DNA of 64,000 bases from positions 16,213,205 through 16,277,204 of the forward strand of contig NC_069134.1 in NCBI RefSeq assembly GCF_026914265.1, given 5' to 3'. The notes under the pieces are model-generated. The model was not told the DNA's origin, ran no database searches, and saw only the letters and a program-made list of their open reading frames with translations. This document shows positions 1-13,400 of the stretch, piece after piece. The stretch is from Mya arenaria. Taxonomy: Eukaryota > Mollusca > Bivalvia > Myida > Myidae. The translations under genes and the position numbers were made by a program. Positions within the stretch are counted from its first letter, which is position 1. Every line of letters begins with the position of its first letter.

Positions 1-1062
1 AGCTGCTTATTATCCTAAAATTAAAAAAGATTATAGTATTTGTAAGTAGGTTAAATTATGAAGTATCCCGGCTAAAAGCAGTAAATATAATTGATAGCTG
101 TTCAAAAACACATTACAAATTTTGACGAATATGTTGATAAAACCAATTAAGTCCCAATTTAAGTTCAAACCTTTCCCTTTATATAAAGCTGGTCGTAAGT
201 AAAGTTTCGACATTGTGAATTGTGATGACTTCAACGTGCAAATGGTATTATATATTGAACCTAAATCGGGGGTGTTTTTTCTCTATTAAATCGATTCACA
301 TTTATTTGTTATCGACAAGTCATCGAAGTGTCGTCTTTCAATCATTTCTTCAAGGAACAAGAAATTACAAAATTTGAATTTCAAGACATACATGACGAAA
401 GTCTAAAAAGTCTGAATAAGTATCCGTTTTTGAAAACTTAGTGTTTGCGCTAATAAGCCTAATTAAGGTAATTAAAAAACTCACTAAATAAGCTGACTTA
501 ATTCTCTGTTGATTTAACTGCAACAACGTTTTCTAAAAGACAGATCATGTAGTATATAATTATGCACTCGTAGTTTCAAAATATACATGCATGTAGTTTT
601 GTTACTAGGCATTTTGTATTTTTTAAGTACTATCAAGCACTAGATGTCAAACTCCTTCAAACGAGCATACCAACAAAATGGCTAGCGCGCATAGTCCGCA
701 TAATGTTATACCATAAGATATACATGCATGTGTTTATATTCGGCTTGAGAAAACATAAATCTGCCACAGGTGTCGGGTATTTACACCTGGGCCGGCTTAA
801 GAAGGACCCTTCAAACCCAAGACAACTATAGGTGTGGGCACGTGTATGACCTTAGATATACAGGTAATGTCTGTTAGTCAAATTACATGTACACATCATT
901 ACAGGCACCAAGCAAACTGTTTGCTCTAGAAGATAGGAACTCATTTCAAAGACTTCCTCAACATCTCAATTACACCATTCCTGACGTCCCAGTTTGGACA
1001 TAACCCATAACCCCCGCAAATGGTACATGTGGATGCTAAATTATTTGTTTCTATTTGCATAC
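1..1062. other. Noncoding flank, no gene recognised
   Basis: AT-rich sequence with many stops in all frames. If the minus-strand gene whose first exon is at 1063-1505 is real, this stretch is the beginning of its first intron. I could not find a convincing second exon here, so the rest of that gene probably lies beyond the left edge. Confidence 0.5.
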
Positions 1063-1505
1063 CTTCTGCTGTGACTAGCTTTGATATTCGACTCCGTATG
1101 CCCCGTCTCGTGCAGGGTGACGCTCCGTTCTAGCCTCGCTGTGATGTCATCAACGAACACGCGTACGGGACGATGGGGCAGCGTCTCTCTCAGGTCGAGA
1201 CTTGTGCTCGCCCTCCCGTGCAGCAGCCGGAGTCTCTCGGCAAACACTGGCGGCAGACGGTCCCGATGAGATTTCCTCCGGCGTTCCTTGTACTTCACGT
1301 TATTCAGTTTGAGCGTCACTTTGTTTGACTGAACTACTTGTTCTCTGAATGCATCCAAAATGTCTTGGGTAATCATAATATAATTCTTAGTCTCTTTTAT
1401 CGTCGGCAGATGCTTCATGTTGGCGGTCTGTACAGAATTTGGCCGTCGGGATACCGCCATATCCTGCGCGTTAGATTCGTGATGCCTTTGGCGTTTATCC
1501 ATCAT
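1063..1505 (-). CDS. First coding exon of an unrecognised gene (partial)
   Basis: An ATG at 1505 opens a frame that runs to a good splice donor (AGAAG then GTATGC) at 1062-1061. This gives about 147 residues before the frame would otherwise read into AT-rich intron-like sequence. The stretch is clearly more GC-rich than its surroundings, which supports coding. The peptide is charged and basic, with a likely helical middle (ITQDILDAFREQ; KLNNVKYKERRRKSHRD) and the segment RVFVDDITARLERS near the end. There is no signal peptide, no membrane span and no motif I recognise. The gene would continue leftwards outside the window. The plus-strand open frame across the same bases is treated as a shadow because it has no splice context. 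Function unknown. Confidence 0.5.
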
Positions 1506-4491
1506 AACGTTTAATTTCTTAATTCACAATTCCAGTTCCATTCTCGCATTTTCACTTTCATGAAATATGTCCACAATCTCACTTTCAATATAAAAATATA
1601 AACAAATCCCTTCACTCATGTTATGCCATTTGTGTTGTCTTATCTTTAAGTCCTCTTCTGGGTCTATAAATTACAAAATGTGTCCATAACGCTATTAGAA
1701 GTCAGTCAATACGTTTTAAATAAACACTTTTAAGTTATCAAAGCCATTGAAGATCATTGAAAATATTTACGCGCTAGAGTACTGTTCAACACCTTTTTAA
1801 TCTCATGCCTCCTAATGACCCATGAATGTAGGGGCGATAGCACGCAGACCACCTGATCTGGGAGCGCTCAAACGCTGAGTTATATTACTCACTAATGGAA
1901 CACTCAATTTATCATTTATTCGATAAATTGCTAATGAAAAACATAAACAATGTTGGTGGTTTCTAGAATTGTCCATTGCTCGATGTAACTATACAAAAGA
2001 GCGGTATTGACCATATCTTGTCATTCATACAAAACCCATTTGTCAACTGCCGTACATTGTCAGGGTGAATACAGTCTGAGTTGTAAATCCAAGCATGCAC
2101 ACTCATCAATAAATGAATTTGTTTATGCTCCCGTCCAATGATGATGGCGCATACTTTCCAGGCTTTTGGTCAACACGCGAACCTTTCCTAACTTCCACAA
2201 TGCTTGTAAACAACGTCCGACAAGACCACTGCCAGCACTAATAGCAACAGAACCAACTGCCACAATGGCCATGTGGTCTTACCGCGGCCCGTGTCACTGA
2301 GCTCAATTAATGGGTCGCTATGGATCGTTGGCAACCGGAAACTGGCAATCTGCAGCTAATTTCGTTACCCGATCTTAACAACCGGTGAGCGAAAGTGGCC
2401 CAAAGCATGAATCCGGGTTCGTAAGTATTGACCGCCTATTTCTGAATAATGCAAAATGAATCTCAAGAGCTGTCTATTCACATTTTGAGATAATCCAAAA
2501 TTAAATTAGCAGATACTTCACGGCAGTCATATTCCAAGAAATCGAAGATTCTCATTCAAAATCCTTCACTACCAGCACCGTTCGGAACCACAGTAAATTG
2601 TTCATAAAACAGTTCAATTGTTCAATTACTTCGTACTGTTCGAAAATAATGACTATACCACTAATCTCTGTTATTATATCAGATACAATAATAATACAAG
2701 AGATTCCATAACGACTTATATTCCGCTTGGTCTCAAAACCTTACCCAACATAATGTTATAAATATGTTCAGTTAAATTGCGTTTTAAAAACGAATAAAAA
2801 AGTAATTAACACTCGGAAATAAGCTCTGGTTTATTACCGACCCGATATTTGTAAAATTAACTGTTTTATTTACTTTTTTTATTCTCAAAGGATCGTCCCA
2901 TTGTGCATAACAATACATACATATCCAGTTTTATTAAACCTGATAACGAATAACAAACATTGTTTTAGGAAAAAAGTAAACTTTACGTATAGATTTTCAT
3001 TCGTTTAAATCTGTTGTATTTATTAAATAACAAATAATGTAACAAAACCCTTTTCCCGATGGTTATCTTTCTAACCTTTAAACAGACTTCATTGTCGAGA
3101 GCTATTGTGGTTGTCTAATTAGTTTCCATTGTTAGTTTCAAACGCATTTAATTCTTACAGACAAAACAAACAGTAAACTTTGTGTACCGGCTTGGTCTTA
3201 GTTTCCACTATTGGTGAGAGATATTTAAATGAATCAGAATGATCATTCAGTCCTAGCCGCCCTTACAAATATGAACAGGTAACGGTGATGCAAGCTATAA
3301 CGTTAGTCGTATGGGTAACAAGTCCGACAGCAAACATGTCCGTCCGTCAGTCTGTGCATCTTTTCTTCAATCGAGAAATCGTCAATTCAACCAGCCTGTT
3401 GATCGATCGGTATAACTTGTCGTTTCCATAACACATATTTCATCGCATCTAAAAATAATAAGTTAAGCAAATATTAAAAAAATGTATATATATTGAAAGT
3501 AAAATGAAATACCGTAAAAAGCGTGCTCGAAACATTTAGCGTCCAAAGAGCTGGCACAACTATGTGGTAAAGGCACGTATCTTGAAACGACAACCAGTAA
3601 TACTTTAATTCCAGTTAATGGACGTAGCCATTCCATTCTGTAATCATTTCTTGATAACTTAGACTAAATGGTCAGTCGCTTTAAAAGAAAACTGGCGTAA
3701 ACAGATTGGATATGAATCAAATGATTTCCAAGCTTTTGAAAATAAATATATTATATCAACTAGTATGCGTAGACTGAGAAAAGGTTATAACTTTACGTTT
3801 GAAAATGGCCGAATTTAAAAAGAAAAAACAGGATATCATATTATATTTAAAAGTTTAAAAGTCTTTTTTCTAGGTATTCAAGCGGCCTCTTAGAAAACAA
3901 CCGTCTATTACTATTAAGTTGAAATTGTTCGCCATCCGCTACTTGTCCGCCTGTTTGTCCGTCCGAATCGAATCCCGTTGGCTCGAATTCATCGTTATCT
4001 CGAACTGGATGTTAAGGACCAATTTCTTAATACTGAAGGTAAGAATTCCCGCTTGATTCGAATTTTCCGAGGCTCGAGGTATTTTCACCGGTCCCTAGGA
4101 GTTCTACCCAACGGGGTTCGACAGTAACCTCTTCCCTCAAGTTTATTAATTGATACCACATAATTAAATACATGACGTTTGTAAACGTCTATACCTTTAG
4201 CTTTAAGTTTTTGCTTTCCGTTCAACGTTCGTCTGTTTTTCAAAGCAGTTTGGCAGAATAAAGTATTTGACAGACTGAATTTCGATCTTTACGTAGAACA
4301 CCTTTGCCTAGTTATTGGTGATCTATTAAATGTTTATATGAAAGTGCAATGATGAAAGATCGATCTGTAAGTATCGATATTGATTTTGAGCTAATGCTTA
4401 TACAGATTATTAGATTGAATATTTAAGGCTAGATTCTGCTCATATAGAAACGTAAACAATCTATGTTTATGTATGGTTTTGTGACAAAAAT
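1506..4491. other. Intergenic region, putative divergent promoters
   Basis: Three kilobases of AT-rich sequence without a supportable exon, RNA gene or repeat array. It lies between the minus-strand exon at 1063-1505 and the proposed first annexin exon at 4492, so it would hold the promoters of both genes if those models are right. No particular regulatory site can be named with confidence. Confidence 0.4.
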
Positions 4492-7400
4492 ATGGCCTTA
4501 CGATATTATCAGGTAAGTAATTGCATTTCAATAGAAGTCAACTGATTAGGGATTGATTAAATATCTCTGCACCTGATCAAAGGGTTTAGCGGTCTTATAA
4601 GTATTAACATGACAGATTGTTTTCATTTCGTTACTTTTCATTGCGCGGATAAGACCTCATGCGGTTCACATGAAACTCGTCTTCAGCCAATGAACGAAAC
4701 TAATATACCATACACAGAAACGAAGTTGTCTAAAACTAAAATAACTATACAAATTTCTCAAACGCTAGCATAACACTAAGAAAGAAAGTTCTCTGAACAA
4801 AAGTATAACAATAAGATACGAAGTTCTCTGAAACTAGTTTGCAACCGAGGAACGATTAAAAGTGCTCTGGAACTTGTTAACCGCCGAGAAGTTGTCTGAA
4901 ACCAGTTTTGTTAACCGCCGAAGAACGAAGTTCTCTGCTACTTGTTTACCACAAAGGAATGAAGTTCTCTAAACTAGTTTAGCGCCAAAGAATGCAGTTC
5001 TCTGAAACTAGTTTACCGCCGAGGAACGAAGTTCTCTGAAACTAGGTTACCGCCTACAAAGTTCTCTGAAACTAGTTTACCGCCAAGGAACGAAGTTCTC
5101 TGAAACTAGGTTACCGCCAACGAAGTTCTCTGAAACTAGTTTACCGCCGAGGAACGAAGTTCTCTGAAACTGGTTTAACGCCGAGGAACGAAGTTCTCTG
5201 AAACTAGTTTACCACCGAGGAACAAAGTTCTCTGAAACTAGTTTACCGCCGAGGAACGAAGTTCTCTGAAACTAAGTTACCGCCAACAAAGTTCTCTGAA
5301 ACTAGTTTACCGCCGAGGAACGAAGTTCTCTGAAACTAGTTTACCGCCAAGGAACGAACTTCTCTGAAACTAGGTTACCGCCAACAAAGTTCTCTGAAAC
5401 TTGTTTACCGCCGAAGAACGAAATTCTCTGAAACTAGTTTACCGCCAAGGAACGAAGTTCTCTGCTACTTATTTACGTTCTCTGAAACTAGTTTATCCCC
5501 CTAAGGAACTAAGTTCTCTGCTACTTGTTTACCGACAAGGAACGGAGTTCTCTGAAACTAGTTTATCCTCCCAAGGAACGAAGTTCTGTGCTACTTGTTT
5601 ACCGCCAAGGAACGAAGTTCTCTAAAATAAGTATATCCCCCAAGAAACGAAGTTCTCTGAAACTAGTTTATCCCCCCCAAGAAACGAAGTTCTCTGAAAC
5701 TAGTTTATCCCCCCCAAGAAACGAAGTTGTCTGAAACTTGTTTATCCTCCCAAGAAACGAAGTTGTCTGAAACTAGTTTATCCCCCAAGGAACGAAAATC
5801 TCTGAAACTAGTTTATCCCCCCCAAGAAACGAAGTTGTCTGAAACTTGTTTATCCTCCCAAGAAACGAAGTTGTCTGAAACTAGTTTATCCCCCAAGGAA
5901 CGAAGTTCTCTGAAACTAGTTTATCCCCCCCCCAAGAAACGAAGTTGTCTGAAACTTGTTTATCCTCCCAAGAAACGAAGTTGTCTGAAACTAGTTTATC
6001 CCCCAAGAAACGAAGTTGTCTGAAACTAGTTTATCCCCCAAGGAACGAAGTTCTCTGAAACTAGTTTATCCCCCAAGGAACGAAGTTCTCTGAAACTAGT
6101 TTATCTCCCCCCCCCCCCAAAGAGACGAGGTTCTCTGAAACTAGTTTATCTCCCCCAAGAAACGAAGTTCTCTGAAACTAGTTTATCCCCCCAAGGAACG
6201 AAGTTGTCTGAAACTTGTTTATCCCCCAAGGAACGAAGTTGTCTGAAACTAGTTTATCCCCCCAAGAAACGAAGTTGTCTAAAACTAGTGTATCCCACAA
6301 GAAACGAAGTTGTCTAAAACTAGTTTATCCCCCCAAGGAACGAAGTTCTCTAAAATAAGTATATCCCCAAAGAAACGAAGTTCTCTGAAACTAGTTTATC
6401 CCCCAAGGAACGACGTTCTCTGAAACTAGTTTATCCCCCCCCCCAAAGAGACGCGGTTCTCTGAAACTAGTTTATCTCCCCCAAGAAACGAAGTTCTCTG
6501 AAACTAGTTTATCCCCCAAGGAACGAAGTTGTCTGAAACTTGTTTATCCCCCAAGGAACGGGGAGAAACGAAGTTCTCTGAAACTAGTTTATCCCCCAAG
6601 GAACGAAGTTGTCTGAAACTTGTTTATCTCCCCAAGAAACGAAGTTGGCTGAAACTTCTTTATCCCATAAGGAACGAAGTTCTCTGAAACTAGTTTATCC
6701 CCCAAGGAACGAAGTTCTCTGAAACTAGTTTATCCCCCAAGGAACGAAGTTCTCTGAAACTAGTTTATCTCCCCCCCCCCCCAAGAGACGAAGTTCTCTG
6801 AAAGTAGTTTATCTCCCCCAAAAAACGAAGTTCTCTGAAACTAGTTTATCCCCCAAGGAACGAAGTTCTCTGAAACTAGTTTATCCCCCAAGGAACGAAG
6901 TTGTCTGAAACTTGTTTATCTCCCCAAGAAACGAAGTTGTCTGAAACTTGTTTATCCCCCCCAAGAAACGAAGTTGTCTGAAACTTGTTTATCCTCCCAA
7001 GAAACGAAGTTGTCTGAAACTAGTTTATCCCCCAAGGAACGAAGTTCTCTGAAACTAGTTTATCCCCCAAGGAACGAAGTTCTCTGAAACTAGTTTATCT
7101 CCCCCCCCCCCCAAGAGACGAAGTTCTCTGAAACTAGTTTATCTCCCCCAAGAAACGAAGTTCTCTAAAACTAGTTTATCCCCCAAGAAACGAAGTTGTC
7201 TGAAACTAGTTTATCCCCGAAGGAACGAAGTTGTCTAAAACTAGTTTATCCCCCCAAGGAACGAAGTTCTCTAAAATAAGTATATCCCCAAAGAAACGAA
7301 GTTCTCTGAAACTAGTTTATCCCCCAAGGAACGACATTCTCTGAAACTAGTTTATCCCCACCCCACCCAAAGAGACGAGGTTCTCTGAAACTAGTTCATC

Positions 7401-10400
7401 TCCCCCAAGAAACGAAGTTCTCTGAAACTAGTTTATCCCCCCCAAGAAACGAAGTTCTCTGAAACTAGTTTATCCCCCAAGGAACGAAGTTGTCTGAAAC
7501 TTGCTTATCCCCCAAGGAACCGGGAGAAACGAAGTTCTCTGAAACTAGTTTATCCCCCAAGGAACGAAGTTGTCTAAAACTTGTTTATCCCCCCAAGAAA
7601 CGAAGTTGGCTGAAACTTCTTTATCCCCAAAGAAACGAAGTTCTCTGAAACTAGTTTATCTCCCCCCCGCAAGAGACGAAGTTCTCTGAAACTAGTTTAT
7701 CTCCCCCAAGAAACGAAGTTCTCTGAAACTAGTTTATCCCCCAAGGAACGAAGTTCTCTGAAACTAGTTTATCCCCCAAGGAACGAAGTTGTCTGAAACT
7801 TGTTTATCTCCCCAAGAAACGAAGTTGTCTGAAACTTGTTTATCCCCCCCAAGAAACGAAGTTGTCTGAAACTTGTTTATCCTCCCAAGAAACGAAGTTG
7901 TCTGAAACTAGTTTATCCCCCAAGGAACGAAGTTCTCTGAAACTAGTTTATCCCCCAAGGAACGAAGTTCTCTGAAACTAGTTTATCTCCCCCCCCCCCC
8001 CCAAGAGACGAAGTTCTCTGAAACTAGTTTATCTCCCCCAAGAAACGAAGTTCTCTAAAACTAGTTTATCCCCCAAGAAACGAAGTTGTCTGAAACTAGT
8101 TTATCCCCGAAGGAACGAAGTTGTCTAAAACTAGTTTATCCCCCCAAGGAACGAAGTTCTCTAAAATAAGTATATCCCCAAAGAAACGAAGTTCTCTGAA
8201 ACTAGTTTATCCCCCAAGGAACGACGTTCTCTGAAACTAGTTTATCCCCACCCCACCCAAAGAGACGAGGTTCTCTGAAACTAGTTCATCTCCCCCAAGT
8301 AACGAAGTTCTCTGAAACTAGTTTATCCCCCCCAAGAAACGAAGTTCTCTGAAACTAGTTTATCCCCCAAGGAACGAAGTTGTCTGAAACTTGCTTATCC
8401 CCCAAGGAACCGGGAGAAACGAAGTTCTCTGAAACTAGTTTATCCCCCAAGGAACGAAGTTGTCTAAAACTTGTTTATCCCCCCAAGAAACGAAGTTGGC
8501 TGAAACTTCTTTATCCCCAAAGAAACGAAGTTCTCTAAAACTAGTTTATCTCCCAAGAAACGAAGTTGTCTGAAACTAGTTTATCCCCCAAGGAACGAAG
8601 TTCTCTGAAACTAGTTTATCCCCCCCCCAAAGAAACGAAGTTGTCTGAAACTAGTTTATCCCCCCCCCCAAGAAACGAAGTTGTCTGAAACTAGTTTATC
8701 CCCCCCCCCAAGAAACGAAGTTGTCTGAAACTTGTTTATCCCCCCCAAGAAACGAAGTTGTCTGAAACTTGTTTATCCTCCCAAGAAACGAAGTTGTCTG
8801 AAACTAGTTTATCCCCCAAGGAACGAAGTTCTCTGAAACTAGTTTAACCCCCAAGGAACGAAGTTCTCTGAAACTAGTTTATCTCCCCCCCCCCCAAGAG
8901 ACGAAGTTCTCTGAAACTAGTTTATCTCCCCCAAGAAACGAAGTTCTCTAAAACTAGTTTATCCCCACAAGGAACGAAGTTCTCTAAAATAAGTATATCC
9001 CCAAAGAAACGAAGTTCTCTGAAACTAGTTTATCCCCCAAGGAACGACGTTCTCTGAAACTAGTTTTATCCCCCCCCCCCAAAGAGACGAGGTTCTCTGA
9101 AACTAGTTTATCTCCCCCAAGAAACGAAGTTCTCTGAAACTAGTTTATCCCCCCCCCCCAAGAAACGAAGTTCTCTGAAACTAGTTTATCCCCCAAGGAA
9201 CGAAGTTGTCTGAAACTTGTTTATCCCTCAAGGAACGGGGAGAAACGAAGTTCTCTGAAACTAGTTTATCCCCCAAGGAACGATGTTGTCTAAAACTTGT
9301 TTATCCCCCCAAGAAACGAAGTTGGCTGAAACTTCTTTATCCCCAAAGAAACGAAGTTCTCTAAAACTAGTTTATCCCCCAAGAAACGAAGTTGTCTGAA
9401 ACTAGTTTATCCCACAAGAAACGAAGTTCTCTGTAACTAGTTTATCCCCCCCCCCAAAGAAACGAAGTTGTCTGAAACTAGTTTATCCCCCCCCCAAGAA
9501 ACGAAGTTGTCTGAAACTAGTTTATCCCCCCCCCCAAGAAACGAAGTTGTCTGAAACTAGTTTATCCCCAAAGGAACGAAGTTCTCTGAAACTAGTTTAT
9601 CCCCCAAGGAACGAAGTTCTCTGAAACTAGTTTATCCCCCAAGGAACGAAGTTGTCTGAAACTAGTTTACCGCCGAGGAACAAAGTTCTCTGAAACTAAG
9701 TTACCGCCAACAAAGTTCTCTGAAACTAGTTTACCGCCGAGGAACGAAGTTCTCTGAAACTAGTTTACCGCCAAGGAACGAACTTCTCTGAAACTAGGTT
9801 ACCGCCAACAAAGTTCTCTGAAACTTGTTTACCGCCGAAGAACGAAATTCTCTGAAACTAGTTTACCGCCAAGGAACGAAGTTCTCTGCTACTTATTTAC
9901 GTTCTCTGAAACTAGTTTATCCCCCTAAGGAACTAAGTTCTCTGCTACTTGTTTACCGACAAGGAACGAAGTTCTCTGAAACTAGTTTATGTTCCCAAGG
10001 AACGAAGTTCTGTGCTACTTGTTTACCGCCAAGGAACGAAGTTCTCTAAAATAAGTGATATTCTTACCCAAGAAACGAAGTTCTCTGAAACTAGTTTATC
10101 CCCCCCAAGAAACGAAGTTGTCTGAAACTTGTTTATCCTCCCAAGAAACGAAGTTGTCTGAAACTAGTTTATCCCCCAAGGTACGAAGTTCTCTGAAACT
10201 AGTTTATCCCCCCCCCCCAAGAAACGAAGTTGTCTGAAACTTGTTTATCCTCCCAAGAAACGAAGTTGTCTGAAACTAGTTTATCCCCCAAGAAACGAAG
10301 TTGTCTGAAACTAGTTTATCCCCCAGGGAACGAAGTTCTCTGAAACTAGTTTATCCCCCAAGGAACGAAGTTCTCTGAAACTAGTTTATCTTCCCCCCCC

Positions 10401-13400
10401 CCCAAAGAGACGAGGTTCTCTGAAACTAGTTTATCTCCCCCAAGAAACGAAGTTCTCTGAAACTAGTTTATCCCCCAAGAAACGAAGTTGTCTGAACTTG
10501 TTTATCCCCCAAGGAACGAAGTTGTCTGAAATTAGTTTATCCCCCCAAGAAACGAAGTTGTCTGAAACTAGTGTATCCCCCAAGAAACGAAGTTGTCTAA
10601 AACTAGTTTATCCCCCCAAGGAACGAAGTTCTCTAAAATAAGTATATCCCCAAAGAAACGAAGATCTCTGAAACTAGTTTATCCCCCAAGGAACGACGTT
10701 CTCTGAAACTAGTTTATCCCCCCCCCCAAAGAGATGAGGTTCTCTGAAACTAGTTTATCTCCCCCAAGAAACGAAGTTCTCTGAAACTAGTTTATCCCCC
10801 AAGGAACGAAGTTGTCTGAAACTTGTTTATCCCCCAAGGAACGGGGAGAAACGAAGTTCTCTGAAACTAGTTTATCCCCCAAGGAACGAAGTTGTCTGAA
10901 ACTTGTTTATCTCCCCAAGAAACGAAGTTGGCTGAAACTTCTTTATCCCATAAGGAACGAAGTTCTCTGAAACTAGTTTATCCCCCAAGGAACGAAGTTC
11001 TCTGAAACTAGTTTATCCCCCAAGGAACGAAGTTCTCTGAAACTAGTTTATCTCCCCCCCCCCCCCCAAGAGACGAAGTTCTCTGAAAGTAGTTTATCTC
11101 CCCCAAGAAACGAAGTTCTCTGAAACTAGTTTATCCCCCAAGGAACGAAGTTCTCTGAAACTAGTTTATCCCCCAAGGAACGAAGTTGTCTGAAACTTGT
11201 TTATCTCCCCAAGAAACGAAGTTGTCTGAAACTTGTTTATCCCCCCCAAGAAACGAAGTTGTCTGAAACTTGTTTATCCTCCCAAGAAACGAAGTTGTCT
11301 GAAACTAGTTTATCCCCCAAGGAACGAAGTTCTCTGAAACTAGTTTATCCCCCAAGGAACGAAGTTCTCTGAAACTAGTTTATCTCCCCCCCCCCCCCCC
11401 AGAAGACGAAGTTCCCTGAAACTAGTTTATCTCCCCAAGAAACGAAGTTCTCTAAAACTAGTTTATCCCCCATGAAACGAAGTTGTCTGAAACTAGTTTA
11501 TCCCCCAAGGAACGACGTTCTCTGAAACTAGTTTATCCCCACCCCACCCAAAGAGACGAGGTTCTCTGAAACTAGTTCATCTCCCCCAAGAAACGAAGTT
11601 CTCTGAAACTAGTTCATCCCCCCCCAAGAAACGAAGTTCTCTGAAACTAGTTTATCCCCCAAGGAACGAAGTTGTCTGAAACTTGCTTATCCCCCAAGGA
11701 ACCGGGAGAAACGAAGTTCTCTGAAACTAGTTTATCCCCCAAGGAACGAAGTTGTCTAAAACTTGTTTATCCCCCCAAGGAACGAAGTTCTCTAAAATAA
11801 GTATATCCCCAAAGAAACGAAGTTCTCTAAAACTAGTTTATCCCCCAAGAAACGAAGTTCTCTGAAACTAGTTTATCCCCCCCAAGAAACGAAGTTGTCT
11901 GAAACTTGTTTATCCTCCCAAGAAACGAAGTTGTCTGAAACTAGTTTATCCCCCAAGGTACGAAGTTCTCTGAAACTAGTTTATCCCCCCCCCCAAGAAA
12001 CGAAGTTGTCTGAAACTTGTTTATCCTCCCAAGAAACGAAGTTGTCTGAAACTAGTTTATCCCCCAAGAAACGAAGTTGTCTGAAACTAGTTTATCCCCC
12101 AGGGAACGAAGTTCTCTGAAACTAGTTTATCCCCCAAGGAACGAAGTTCTCTGAAACTAGTTTATCTTCCCCCCCCCAAAGAGACGAGGTTCTCTGAAAC
12201 TAGTTTATCTCCCCCAAGAAACGAAGTTCTCTGAAACTAGTTTATCCCCCAAGAAACGAAGTTGTCTGAACTTGTTTATCCCCCAAGGAACGAAGTTGTC
12301 TGAAATTAGTTTATCCCCCAAGAAACGAAGTTGTCTGAAACTAGTGTATCCCCCAAGAAACGAAGTTGTCTAAAACTAGTTTATCCCCCCAAGGAACGAA
12401 GTTCTCTAAAATAAGTATATCCCCAAAGAAACGAAGATCTCTGAAACTAGTTTATCCCCCAAGAAACGACGTTCTCTGAAACTAGTTTATCCCCCCCCCC
12501 CAAAGAGATGAGGTTCTCTGAAACTAGTTTATCTCCCCCAAGAAACGAAGTTCTCTGAAACTAGTTTATCCCCCAAGGAACGAAGTTGTCTGAAACTTGT
12601 TTATCCCCCAAGGAACGGGGAGAAACGAAGTTCTCTGAAACTAGTTTATCCCCCAAGGAACGAAGTTGTCTGAAACTTGTTTATCTCCCCAAGAAACGAA
12701 GTTGGCTGAAACTTCTTTATCCCATAAGGAACGAAGTTCTCTGAAACTAGTTTATCCCCCAAGGAACGAAGTTCTCTGAAACTAGTTTATCCCCCAAGGA
12801 ACGAAGTTCTCTGAAACTAGTTTATCTCCCCCCCCCCCCCCAAGAGACGAAGTTCTCTGAAAGTAGTTTATCTCCCCCAAGAAACGAAGTTCTCTGAAAC
12901 TAGTTTATCCCCCAAGGAACGAAGTTCTCTGAAACTAGTTTATCCCCCAAGGAACGAAGTTGTCTGAAACTTGTTTATCTCCCCAAGAAACGAAGTTGTC
13001 TGAAACTTGTTTATCCCCCCCAAGAAACGAAGTTGTCTGAAACTTGTTTATCCTCCCAAGAAACGAAGTTGTCTGAAACTAGTTTATCCCCCAAGGAACG
13101 AAGTTCTCTGAAACTAGTTTATCCCCAAGGAACGAAGTTCTCTGAAACTAGTTTATCTCCCCCCCCCCCCCCCCCAGAAGACGAAGTTCCCTGAAACTAG
13201 TTTATCTCCCCAAGAAACGAAGTTCTCTAAAACTAGTTTATCCCCCAAGAAACGAAGTTGTCTGAAACTAGTTTATCCCCCAAGGAACGACGTTCTCTGA
13301 AACTAGTTTATCCCCACCCCACCCAAAGAGACGAGGTTCTCTGAAACTAGTTCATCTCCCCCAAGAAACGAAGTTCTCTGAAACTAGTTCATCCCCCCCC

